Below, piece after piece: positions 22,300 to 33,847 of a DNA stretch of 64,000 nucleotides (positions within the stretch are counted from its first letter, which is position 1; every line of letters starts with the position of its first letter). Position numbers and translations under genes: made by a program. A model generated the notes under the pieces. The model did no database searches. It saw only the letters and a program-made list of their open reading frames with translations, and was not told the DNA's origin. The stretch lies in contig OX344749.2 of assembly GCA_947034885.2 (NCBI GenBank), positions 12,663,501 to 12,727,500 on the forward strand, read 5' to 3'. Source of the stretch: Thuidium tamariscinum. Its lineage: Eukaryota > Streptophyta > Bryopsida > Hypnales > Thuidiaceae.

Positions 22300-25200
22300 A
22301 TGTTCCAGAGTTTTTTGAGCACAGAGTCGGAGCTTGATGAGGCTTCCTTGGAGTGGGCTACGGACCAGTGCGCCGCGATTCCACGGCGACCTAATAAGAA
22401 CCATGCGCTCTTCGATCTCGTCCGCACTCGCTTTGGGAAAACAGCGCGAGCAGTGAGGGACTTCGTCACATGTAGCTCCCCCCAATCGAACGGATTCATG
22501 GAGGACATGGCGACTACGACTTCTCAGGGAAGTCCCATCGATCTGCAAAGCAGCAGCCAAGATGAGTCCACCACGGACATGCCCAACGCGCAGCAGGCAC
22601 CGCGGGACAAGCCTGTGTGCGATGTGTGGTCAGTCCGAAATGGGATCTCGCCTCCTCGCGAGTTTGTGCGACATCGTGAGGCGAAGGCCAAAGCGCGGCA
22701 TCCTAGTCTCTGCCACTGGAAAAATTCCCACGGGCAGGTGTGTCCACATCAACTTTTTCTCTGAGAATTAGGCTGCAATTATAGTTTTTAGGTGCAAAGA
22801 TTGTTGGTATCAGTTTTCCCGGTGGAACATTCCTTATCAAATCGGCTCCAAAACGATTTCCTACTTGATCCATTGAAACATGCTGCTGCATGCTTCTCAA
22901 AACATTCTTGGTAGGAGCTCCTGTCATCTCGTTCCCATTTGGTAGTTTAGTGAAGAACCCAGGTATCCAAGGTCTTGATATCGTCTTCTTTGGCAATCAT
23001 CTTCTTACATCTTCAAGATTTCCAGAGATCTAAGAAATCCTGACCACCAAAAATATTTCTTACTTGACCCCTCGAACACATCCTGAATGTTTCCCATATT
23101 CCTGAGAGGAGCTCCTAACATATCATTCCCATTGGCTATTTCAATGAAGGATCTGGGTATCCAAGATCCTGTATTATCTTCCTCTTTGGCACTCATCTTC
23201 GTACATGTACATCTTCAAGATGTCTTGAGATGTAAGAAGATCCTGACATCATTCACTTCGATAGCTCCCGGATTGGCAATTGTGAGCAAGCAGAAGAAGT
23301 AACATCGTGTTGCACACCATTCCAAGCCATGTTGATTGAAGCTAAATCATATTCTGTTTTTCTTCGTGTTGTGAGATGATCAGTAAGATGCGTGCACTCC
23401 TAGAGCTACTCAAGAATGTTTACGTCATGAGTAACAGTTTGGACTTTAATCCAGTGGATTTGTAATTTTCAAGCCAAAGTGTTGTGTACATCTTTGATGC
23501 CAGTTTTTTAAGTTACGATGTTCGTATAATTTGATATGCCTTGCAGGTCGCTGCAAATGGCGAGGGTAATCGCCGGGCCTGTGGCGCGGAAGTGACCTCA
23601 ACGTCAACTTGTGGGCCCAAGTTGCCCTCCAACTTCTTCGAGCTCCCAACGAAGCAACGCCTTCGCACTGTGAAACATGTAATTCATATCACTGCCAAGG
23701 TTTGATTTGTTGTAAGCGAGTATCGCCAATAAACGGTGAGCTAGTGAATGAAACCCTATGTACATGTAAATGTGTCGAAAGAAGCTTTGACGCCCACTAT
23801 CAATGTAATTTTGTTAATTCAACCTTTCAATACAAAACACGAAATTCAAGTGACTTTCCTAGTTTTTGGTAATCAATGGGTCTTGAAGAAATGACACTCT
23901 CTCCTTAATTGTAGCTTGCAATTGGAACAACTGGTTTCTGAATAACTAGTCCAGTGTGATCCATCTCGATTGAATGGTTATGGCGCATCATCCAGTGAGA
24001 ATCAATAATAGTCTTAGGTCTGTGTTACAGTAGATGCTTCATTGATCTCTTGTGGTCGCACATCACAGTTTCTAGCAGATTTTGTTTGCAAACCCAATTC
24101 GGAAACGTCTCTCCAGGCCAACAAGCAGCGACCTCTATGCCGACTCATGGCCACAGCTCGAATGGTAACGTTTTAATCTTCCCTTCCCTTCACGTTGAAC
24201 ATAATGCATTTAATCATTGAGTTTTAGTATAAATAAATTAATAAGGTCTTGATGTTGTGCTAATTCGTAATCAGCTGCAATTATCTCCCAGATAGTGTAC
24301 AAGCCTGAGCCGATCAAGTCTGTGGAGGCTGTCTTTCTTGCACTGTATCTCACTGTAAGTGTTGCCTAAACTCAGCTCTCTGAGAAGTGAAGATATGACA
24401 TTGCCCAATCACTTCAAGGTGGTAATCAGTGATTTTCTTAAAATTTTCTCTGCAGGCTGGACTTCTTTCAGTGGAGCGGACGCCACTTTGTTTTAAAACT
24501 AAGTTTGCGGATGAGGTAAACTTACTGAGTTTCGCCAATGATTTTACCCCCTTCTCATCTCTTTGTAGCTTTGTCATGTCCAAGTCGATACGGTTCCAGC
24601 ATGTGAAACTGTGGTAAAAAAAAATGGGCAGGTGTCTCAGCATATCGTGATGCTGGTGCAACACAATGGCAAGTATGGTGCTTTTGGGATTAGTCCAAAT
24701 CCTGATCTTATGACAAAGGATTTCCAGTTTGACAGGTATCTTGCTCACATTCGAATTTAGGCTTCGATGGCCTTCAATTATTTCAGTCTGAATTAAACAT
24801 ACTGTCTTTCTTTACATATAGCAATAGTCTGTTTCTCTAGTTGGTGTTATGCATAGGAAACTTAAATCTGGAACCTGGTTGTGGAGAAAAGATTTGTTAA
24901 ACTGCGAAAGGGTGAAGTATCTTTTCTTCCGCTAGTACCAAGTTCTGGATTTGCGTTATGAAACTGTATCACAAAGTAGATGTTATGAACTTGGCTTATC
25001 TTGGAAAACTATTATTATAGAAGCTGGAAAGAATAAAGTAGTTATGACTTATAACCCAACTCCCCTCGAAAGATTTCCTGTCACTATGTACAATATGAGT
25101 TTTTTTCTTGAAGTTTCTGGAGATGAGAGTCTAGACTTGTTCTGTATGGAATGTTGTATGATATTTGTTTATCTGTTTGCAGCATGTCAAGCATTGTTGA

Positions 25201-27084
25201 AGCCTACCTGAAAGCGTATAAGGCGATTGGTCACAGTGTCTTGAAAGTCCGGATTGGCCTGCCGGTGCGTATTAAATACTATTATCCTGTATGTAACTTT
25301 GAAGGCAAATTATTGTATACCCAAGAAAGGTATCCTCGACTTCCAGCTACAGCCTTGATATTATTCCAGATTAGGTATTGCTATTTGGATGCTTGAATTT
25401 GCTCTGGTAGTGGACAAGGCGGGTGTTTGCTCCCCTGCTTACTCAGGTTCGGTTGCTGTGTACTGTAAACTGAAAGGACATGGGGTGGCAGGTGGAGCAT
25501 GACGTTATGTCAACACATTTTATTTGTTGGCGACATCTTTGTCTCTCTCCTGATGTGAAACCATGGGCAGAGGTAGTTCAGCAGCCCACTATAATTCATT
25601 CCCTATAACAACAATTTAGGTCGTGTTTTCTGCGCAATGGACCACAGTTGTTTTATTTCTCTTTTTTATCACAATTGCATTCACTACTAGTTGAGCCCTA
25701 TGTTTCGATCAGAGAGTGCATAATTATCACGCTTCTTCACCATGTACCCATAAACTGCAGATAGGAGATTGGATGAAGAATTGCAAGCTCTTTACGTACA
25801 TATTGCCTTAGTTTTGAAGTAGACCTGTTACTTGTTTATTGCTAGCGACGTTCCTGATGGACCTATTTCTAATATTCTTGGTGGTGACGGTTGTGATCCA
25901 ACAGTGTGTTGTGGAGATCGAAAATCATGTATTACGAATGAGGCGTTTGTGGGATTTGTAAGTTGAATCTGCCAACCTTCTGAAACTTCTGATTCTCTCT
26001 AATAGGAAATCAAACCCTAGCCATCAGAAGAAAATGTTGCTGATGTGGTCTCTGAATTCCATTCAGTTCCCATGTATTTGACTAAATGTGTGTTAGAAGT
26101 CATTTTCAAAAATCTTATCAAGATTTAGAGTCTTGCTGGCTAGCAAGGTACATATACATCTCTCATCATGTCAGACCAAAGTTGTCCAGGGGTAGTGCAA
26201 TAGTGAATACAAGAAACTAAGAGTCTTAGAGACTGAAAGACTACGAAATTTCTCCTCAGAGTACATTCACACCCAGAGAATATCTTAACTTGAGAAGGAT
26301 AAAACAATCCCCACTTACTATATAATGGAGAAGTGGAGGGAGTTCTAGTGGGATATTTCGACCCCTTCTCTTACAGAGATTATTTTATATCTCTGTAGCT
26401 TCAGTTTGTTTTATTCCCCCTATATGTGAATGTACCGTAATGTAGTATGAGAGTTCTTTTAGAACATAATTATCACATTCTGTAGAAATTACAAACCAAA
26501 CATATCAGAAACCGTACCAGAATAATTTAAAGCTTCATGATTTTATGTTTGTTACCTGTTTTCGTTAGAATGGCACGTTTGAAAGTGCCAAATTGTGACA
26601 TTCAATTGCAGATTCTTAAGTGCCAATCTCTGCAAATTTTGCCAAGACATCTAATATGACATAGCTAAGCGAATCAATTCATGTTTCCAGATGGGTGCTA
26701 ACTGGAAAAGGAGACGATCCTCGCAAGGCCAAGATGGCGAGACGAAAGATCCTGGACCCCACCGTCACCCCCAAACCTATCAAACCCCCTGAAAACAAAC
26801 ACCCACTCGTCGTCACCGATGCCGCACCACCCGAAGCTGAGACCCCCGTGAAGAAGCCCACCCGCGGTCCAGCCCACCCCCCGCCACGCCAATGGGACGC
26901 AGAGTCCACCGGCAGCAACACCACCGACTACTGCGAACACTGCGAGCAGCTCAAAAGGGAAGCACCCCCCTCGGACACGAAGCGTGCCAGCGTGACCACC
27001 GTGAAGCGCATCAAGACGACCTCGGCGCCTCACAGTAAAATCGCCCAGCAGCGAAGCTCCACGCACACTTCCAGCACTGAATTA

Positions 27085-27121
<37 letters not shown>

Positions 27122-27474
27122 GAGAATCTTCTTACACGGAGGCGCTGCTGGCGTCGGCTGCGGATCAGTTGGGATCATCGCAGGAAGGACGCTCAGCCAA
27201 ACCTTCCGTGCACTTCCAATCGCGGGCCCTGAACCATGTGTCCCTGGCGGCCACGAAGCAGATCTTGAAGAACTTCGAGCACAGCAGTGTGCTGCAGTCT
27301 TCGCCGCCGAGAAGGATCACTCGGAGGAGTCATGGCGCGCGGGAGTCCATGAGAAAGCTGGCGCACCCGAAGGTGCTGCCTGAGGGGAAAAGCTTGGCGA
27401 CGAGGAGGAAGATGAATGCAGGCCCTTTGTACACTTTCACTCTTGCTCAGCGGACGAAATCCAAGGCAGGCTGA
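22300..27474 (+). CDS. Vasohibin-like protein (tubulin carboxypeptidase family), Cys-to-Ser at the nucleophile
   Basis: Hand-built exons: 22300-22737, 23547-23699, 24117-24164, 24292-24354, 24456-24515, 24632-24735, 25183-25264, 25492-25572, 25761-25795, 26691-27474. All junctions are GT-AG and phase-compatible, giving 615 residues. Vasohibins are transglutaminase-like peptidases that remove the C-terminal Tyr of alpha-tubulin through a Cys-His-Ser triad. Family landmarks appear in order: KQRPLCRLM, PIKSVEAVFLALYLT, LLSVERTPLCFKTKF, HIVMLVQHNGKYGAFGISPN, VLKVRIGLPVEHD, CWRHL. By position, triad His is H258 and Ser is S275, but the nucleophile Cys is S223 (codon TCT). An alternative acceptor makes exon 6 24569-24735, adding 21 residues before the His. 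The last exon (residues 355-615) is Pro-rich and basic with a 12-Gln run; its link rests on phase only. A further 5' exon is possible, because an acceptor lies at 22294. Confidence 0.8.
22835..23220 (-). repeat. Tandem duplication of a gene-like segment, antisense inside intron 1
   Basis: Two adjacent copies (about 22835-23020 and 23020-23220) are similar at DNA and, on the minus strand, protein level. One reads WIPGFFTKLPNGNEMTGAP and the other WIPRSFIEIANGNDMLGAP, followed by related but diverged tails. One copy has a one-base shift relative to the other between its start and the WIP motif. Both lie in the first intron of the vasohibin-like gene. I do not recognise the protein; decayed copies of a short gene are most likely. 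Confidence 0.6.
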
Positions 27475-27979
27475 CGGAAGGTTCATTAAAGGTTGAGAGG
27501 CACCTTCGTTCGTCAATAGAGTGTCTTCCTCATTGTACAAATAATCAGATTAGATTAGCAAATGGTAGAGTTCAAAAGGTGTTGCAAGTAAGGTGGAAAT
27601 ATCTATGACCGTCATGATAAGCAATTCAGTATAGTCGGAGGCATCTTTTATTAGGAAAAAATATTTTTGTAGTATTAGCTATTGAAAATTATGAATTAAA
27701 AAAAATAAAAATTGTATAAGGCATCTAACTTCTATGAATTTTTAGAGTGGAACTCCGTAGAGCAGCTTGAAATACACTCTAGAAAAATTGATTTGGTTTT
27801 GAAATTAAAATCTAAAAATTGAATAGCCAACTAATTAGTAGTTAGTATGGAGATGTTTTAATGACACTTTGGGGGGACACTAGCTTTAATCCTTGACTTC
27901 CTAAGAATTTATGATTTTAAGTAGTTGACTTTGATTGATCATATTATAGAAACGATAATTTAAATGGAAGATTTTATTA
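27475..27979. other. 3' flank of the vasohibin-like gene
   Basis: AT-rich, no open frame of note. It presumably contains the 3' untranslated region; I cannot place the polyadenylation site. Confidence 0.5.
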
Positions 27980-28530
27980 CTCCTTCTCTTTCTAAAAGAA
28001 CCCTACATTTTAGAGAAGGTGCTATCTCAAGGTAGATTCAAAGAACTGTAGAGCTATAATTGAATGTTTATGAGAAAGTTAACTTATTAATGTTACAAAT
28101 AATATGCTTTGTAGAGAGTTAGCATGCTTTTTGAAGAAGATCTACCATAATTGTGGAAGAAGAACAAAGAACATTCTTAATGCATTGTCACAAATGCCTA
28201 TTGTATCACAAAAAGTTCTCTGCATAGCTATTGCAATGGATGTTTGTGTTTTATCATGACTCTCCAAGTATTGCAATCCATCTAGATTTGCATAATTTGT
28301 TTGGAATCTAAACTTTTAGTTGCTTGTTCATTCTTTGCATTACATACTTTTGTGATGAGGAATCTTATTTAGTGGTAGAAACTATAGAATAATTTGTATT
28401 AACAAACAACAATTATGGATCACTTGCATCCTTCATTGTATGCTTGGATTGCAAGATGAAGCAAATTCAAGGTTCTTTTTTAAAAGAAAAATACACATGA
28501 ATCCCTATTTTTTTTCCAAAATAGAGGGAA
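27980..28530 (+). mobile_element. Stowaway-like MITE, copy 1
   Basis: The ends are CTCCTTCTCTTTCTAAAAGA and, inverted, TTCCCTCTATTTTGG. TA lies on both sides (27978-27979 and 28531-28532). CTCCCTC-type ends and a TA duplication are the hallmark of Stowaway elements. A second copy in opposite orientation is at 30515-31067, so together they form a 551/553-bp inverted pair. Confidence 0.75.
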
Positions 28531-28817
28531 TATTTATCAAAGCGATATAATATGGGTGTTGCAAACCTTAGGATTTGTGTAAAAGAATTTAGAAACTATA
28601 TTTCAGTGAGAATTAAAACCAACTAGATACAATAGACATGAATAGTTTTGAATTAAGATGCAAAAATGAAGTTAATGGCAACAACAACATCTACATACAT
28701 TGTTTCAATTCTTCTTAGATAGATTCAAATTCAACATATTATCTCAAATAATATAGTTGATATCCAACTTTTCCTCAATTTTCATCTAAAATCATTTGGA
28801 AATAATATATACAACTG

Positions 28818-29543
28818 GGTGATTGCAAGAAACACTTGTCCTATTTTTTGTCCCCTTGACCTCTAACAGGTAGTTTTTTGCTTATAACTTTTGCATCATT
28901 TGCCGTATCAACTTGAAATTTGGAGTGAAGGTGCACACAAAAGTTTTATATGTTGTGTAATTTTTTCTATTTTTAAAAAATTATTTTACTATTTTTAAAC
29001 TGCCCCCGATTGGCTGTCTACCTTGGCCATTTTGGGGGTTTTTAGTCCTATTTTTGACCCAAAAATGCAAATTTTGAGCTGAAAATTGGCATGCTTAGAT
29101 CTATAGTATAGTTACACAATACCTAAAAAGGATTTTTTAAAATATTAAACTGTCCAACTTCCACATGTCGTCAAAGTGGCTGACTTTGTGCAAGTGTAGA
29201 GAATAGAATTTATTTTTTCCAAAGATGAAATTTGGTGGAAAAGAAAGACCTTTACTTGAAGAAAAAAAGGATTTTTTATTTTCATTTTTTGAATTTTTTT
29301 ACTATTTTTACCAAATTAGTGAAAAAAGAGCTATTTTCATTGTATTTTTCATTGTCTATAACATTTAGAGAAAAAATTTCTTAGGTCTGAATTTCAAGAG
29401 ACATAATATTCTCATTGCTCTTCAAATTATCCATATTTTTTTCAATTTAAAAAAAATTTATTTCAAAGGGTCATAGGACTCACAGGACTCATTGATTTTG
29501 AGCCATTTTGAGCCAAAACCGGTAAGTGTTTCTTGCAACGACC
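28818..29543 (+). mobile_element. 726-bp non-autonomous element, GGTNRTTGCAAGAAACACTT ends
   Basis: The left end GGTGATTGCAAGAAACACTT is mirrored by AAGTGTTTCTTGCAACGACC at the right. CAACTG occurs immediately outside both ends (28812-28817; 29544-29549) and is the likely target duplication. No transposase is visible. The flanks on either side (about 28650-28790 and 29565-29690) resemble each other as direct repeats. Confidence 0.7.
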
Positions 29544-30514
29544 CAACTGCAAATCATAACTTTGGATTAAGGTGCAAAAATAAAGTCAATGGTAGTAAAA
29601 GCACTAAAGTCCTTTCCCTTTGAGATGAATCAAAATGCAATTTACTTCTATATCTTGAGTAACCAACTTTCTCTCAATTTTCATCTAAGTTCATCATAGT
29701 TTTATTTATTTTTTGTCAAAATGTTCATAGAAATTAACCACATTCATCCAAACTTCATACAATTAAAGAGAGGAAGCTTGGCATCATCCGAGCATCCTAC
29801 AAGGTAGTAGTACTCTAATATCCAAAACTACCAAAGTGTGCTGAAAATGAACTCCTCTTTTTTTGTCTATTAGTAATAGCACATCCAATTTGCACTTGAA
29901 ACCTTTGATTTCCTATTTAAGACTTGAGTAGATTACCAAAATAGCTTTTCAAGGATGTTGCTATTCATGCATCACTCTTCGTTGCTTCAAGGTTGTAAAT
30001 GTGCTATTTTCTACTAAATCTATGACCTACTTATAAAAATCTAAAACAAATAGCTTTTGAAAATTTAGAATATATTCTTCAAATAGCTGAAAATTCAAAG
30101 AATACATAATTGAATATCTAGCACTAGGTTGGCTTCCTTTGAGTGGAAGGTATTATACTTTTCTAAATACCTAGGGGAGAGACTTATCAATTAAGTCAAG
30201 AATTGTGGTTGGTTGAAGAGCTACATAAGACCATTTTGTTCATTATTAGGGACCTTTTCTCAAAGATGCAAAATGTACCCCTACCTCATCTATAAACAAT
30301 CTTATATAAGGTCAAAACATCCAACACCACTCATTTATCTACTTTTGTACAATAGACTTTTGTTAATCTTTTACTTCCTAAGAAGCATGAATTGGGCCTC
30401 ATACATTTTAGTAATGTTGAAGAATTTGCTAATATTTGGGATATTTTATTTTATTTTAACATTTATTTATTTGAAGTAATGAATGCAATATTATTCACTT
30501 AAACTAATGATATA

Positions 30515-31067
30515 CTCCCTCTATTTAAAAAAAAAATAGGGATTCATGTGCGTTTTTCTTTTAAAAAAGAACCTTGAATTTACTTCATCTTGCAATCCAA
30601 GCATACAATGAAGGATGTAAGTGATCCATGATTGTTGTTTGTTAATACAAAGTATTCTATAGTTTCTACCACTAAATAAGATTCCTCATCACATAGAAGT
30701 ATGCAACGCAAAGAATGAACAAGCAACTAAAAGTTTAGATTCCAACCAAATTATGCAAGTCTAGATGGATTGCAATACTTGGAGAGTCACGATAAAACAC
30801 AAACATCCATTGCAATAGCTATGCAGAGAACTTTTTGTGATATAATAGACATTTTGCAACGATGCATTAAGAATGTTCCTTGTTCTTCCTCCACAATCAT
30901 GGCAAATCTTCTACAAAAAGCATGCTAACTCTCTACAAAGCATGTTATTTGTAACATTAGCAAGTTAACTTTCTTATAAACATACAATTATAGCTCTACA
31001 GTTCTTTGAATCTACCTTAAGATAGCACCTTCTCTAAAATGTAGGGTTCTTTTAGAAAGAGAGGGAA
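30515..31067 (-). mobile_element. Stowaway-like MITE, copy 2 (inverted)
   Basis: Begins CTCCCTCTATTTAAAAAAAA and ends ...TTAGAAAGAGAGGGAA, with TA on both sides (30513-30514 and 31068-31069). It is the reverse complement of copy 1 across its length, with moderate divergence. The pair encloses about 1.98 kb. Confidence 0.75.
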
Positions 31068-31723
31068 TAAAATTATTTTAAATAAATTTTAATTTTAGCT
31101 AGAAGGAACTTCTTGTGTGGTTTTAAAATACCTATACATAGGTGTTGAAATTCTTTATACATGTAATTTTTTTAATCTAATATATATACAACCCAACATT
31201 TTCTACATTTAATTTTTAAAAATTCAGTCTTCACCTAACTTTTTGGTCTTTTTAATTAGATAAATTTTAAGAAAACTTGTCCTCTAAACCATTTTTATGC
31301 CAATGACCCCTCCATATAACACAAGAGTTGCATACCTAGAACCAAATGTTATTGGAAAGAAATTTAAAAACTATTCATGTAGCTAAATTCTTTGTTTTAG
31401 GACTTCACTACAAATTTTTGTTTTATTCAATGAATGTTTCCACTATTTTCAAAGCATCTATAATAAACCTCTCTAACTTGGTAGGGCCAAGACCATTTGA
31501 CAATATTAATTTACAGAGGTTCATTGAGTAAGAGAGGATTTGCACTATTCAAGAAGTTGCTACAAGGAGAGTGCCATATTTTCAAGAAAAGGACATCATG
31601 CATCATGATTGAGAAGCTTGTTCAAAAGAATATTTAACCTCAGTTTTGACAGGGTCTTGGTCCTACACAATTTCCTTGCCGGGCTCTCATTTGGTGTTAC
31701 TAAATATTTTATTCTTGAAACTA

Positions 31724-32133
31724 AGGTAGGAGGTCCTGAAATGGAGCAGGCATTAAGAATGGACCCTATAAATGGTAGTTGAATGGATTGGATGTGGTTA
31801 CTAAATTGACCTCCGTAGTCATTGAATGAATCAAGAAAAATATTATTCATTATTCTAAGAGCCAATCATTTCTCTTGTTTTTTCCATTTTTCTCTGGAAG
31901 CTGCAGTGAACACTTTAAGAAGGACCTAGGATCATAAATAGGGACCTACGACACATCTCTTTTGAAAATTCATAACTAATTCAAAAATCATCCAAAAAAT
32001 GTAAAACAACTTGGGTTAGATGCCAATTCCTCTTGTCTTTCAATAAAAATTTACTGAAAAATATTTCAAGAAGTTTCAGCTGCCCGAAATTCAGATTCAG
32101 TGCTTAGATGGTCCATTTCAGGACCTTCTACCT
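31724..32133 (+). mobile_element. 410-bp TA-flanked MITE, AGGTAGGAGGTCC ends
   Basis: The left end AGGTAGGAGGTCCTGAAATG and the right end CATTTCAGGACCTTCTACCT are inverted. TA lies on both sides (31722-31723 and 32134-32135). Fragments of the internal sequence recur near 2095-2200 and 4410-4515. The first six bases equal those of the 273-bp MITE family, suggesting a shared transposase. Confidence 0.8.
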
Positions 32134-33847
32134 TAGAATTACTTGGGACTATTGATTTATAGAGATTTATTGACTTATGGAGGGCTCAGTTAGAGAGGTT
32201 CTACTGTATCAGTTTAAAAAAAAATTGTATCAGTTTTAAGTTATGTAGTGAACTTTCCAAGAAATGTCGTTTATTATTCCAATATAATTCATTATCTTGC
32301 AAATTGCTGTTGGCCCCCTACATGGTTGAGGGTGATCAGAAAATGCCCAAGGGGTTTGCCTGTTATTTGCCTGTCCAAGTCATCTGAGGGTGAAAAATGT
32401 CCGATTCCATGGAAGAAGAACGAGGGCGGCTCCAAGTGACAGTGACAGCTTCGTCACCCATAGGCTCCCAAGACTTGCTGGCCCGCCCAATTCCACCTCA
32501 GTTTTGAATTCGAGCTCGAGCGCGTGGGGTGTGCTCAACTCTTAGCTCGAAGGTTTTGAATGCATTCTCATGCTCTGTAGTGCTGCAAATCTCGTGATTG
32601 AGCAGCTGATAGCTCGTCATTCACAAATTAGAGGCACCTGGCTCCGTTCCGAAACTAAGGTTTGTCTCCGGGCTAGCTTCAAACTCTCGAAAAGCAAGTT
32701 TGCTTCAGTTTCTTTTGAGCTTTTCCAGCATTTCAAGAAATGTCAATTTGCTTCTTCATGAGCTCCTTCGTCCTGGTGCAAATCGTCTGGGAAACTGCTG
32801 GTAGTCTCTTGAGGGATTGGAATCAAGGAAACGTTAGAGCTAGCGGGGAGAATTAATTTGTGGAGCTCATTTCCTTGCTGACAAACTGTGAACCGGGAAT
32901 GGCAATCCGGGAACCATAGATAATCTCCTGGATAATCTCTCGCTGCTCTTTTGTATATCTAATTGTTTTCAATACGACATATCTTCTTATCAGCACAGGC
33001 ATTTTTTGGCTTGGCTATTGGATTGTCAAGGATGTTTGCGCTGGCGAACTTCTGAGAGCAGTGGTTGGCACGCATTAGCTAGTTTCGTGAGGAGCTTTAA
33101 TGCTGCACATGCATGTGAGTTTTCAATAGTTTTTATACGCAGTTTTGAAACGACTTAGTCCATTTCGAAAATCAGTTTTGAATCCTAACGTCAGTCTCCT
33201 AGCTGCTTGAGTGAAAATTTAATTCGTAAGGAGTTGGTCCGAATTTTCAAGAAATTTTCAAGCTTATTCTTCACGAGCTTATTCGCATATATTCCCAATT
33301 CATCAGCAGACAGGTATTGAAGGCCTGAGGAGGAATATTGTAGACTTGTGCGGGTGAACTTCAATATTTAGTACAATGAACTAGTTTCTGGTCGACTGCA
33401 GACGATAAATAGATGCCCTGTGATTGACAGAGCAAACTATATAGCAGGAGGTGGAGTTGCACAATCTAGAGGAACTGACTTGGTTCATCTGTGGGGAGCA
33501 ACGCGTGTGAATACGGTTTTGTTCTAGCAGGGAGAAAAATTCAGTGTGTGGCTTCGATAAATTCTGCGCTCACAACATGTGTTATATGGTCGTTTCAGTG
33601 TTTCAGTGTTTCTGATCAAGGCTTTGTTCATGAAGAGATTTTGAGTTGATTAATGTTTTCAATCATGAATTGCAGAACATTTAACGTATATCTGGCTGCG
33701 ACTGAGTGATCTGGAACTGTATTTTCTAATCAACCTGCCATAGAGACAATACGAAACCTACTGAGCGAGGTGAAGAAAGAGTTTCCTAGATTATCCTGAT
33801 TCTAAATTGCAAGGGAGGAGGACGGCAGTTTAAAGATATCCGACAGG
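32134..33847. other. Upstream region of the GMC oxidoreductase gene
   Basis: More balanced composition than the preceding DNA, with no convincing open frame. It probably holds the promoter and 5' untranslated leader of the next gene, possibly with a leader intron. I cannot place a TATA box with confidence. Confidence 0.45.

Noticed and set aside
25851..25965. Extra exon in the vasohibin-like gene (open frame ending at GGATTTGTAAGT)
   Set aside because: Entry phase fits the previous exon, but exit phase does not fit the final exon, and the peptide does not resemble the family.
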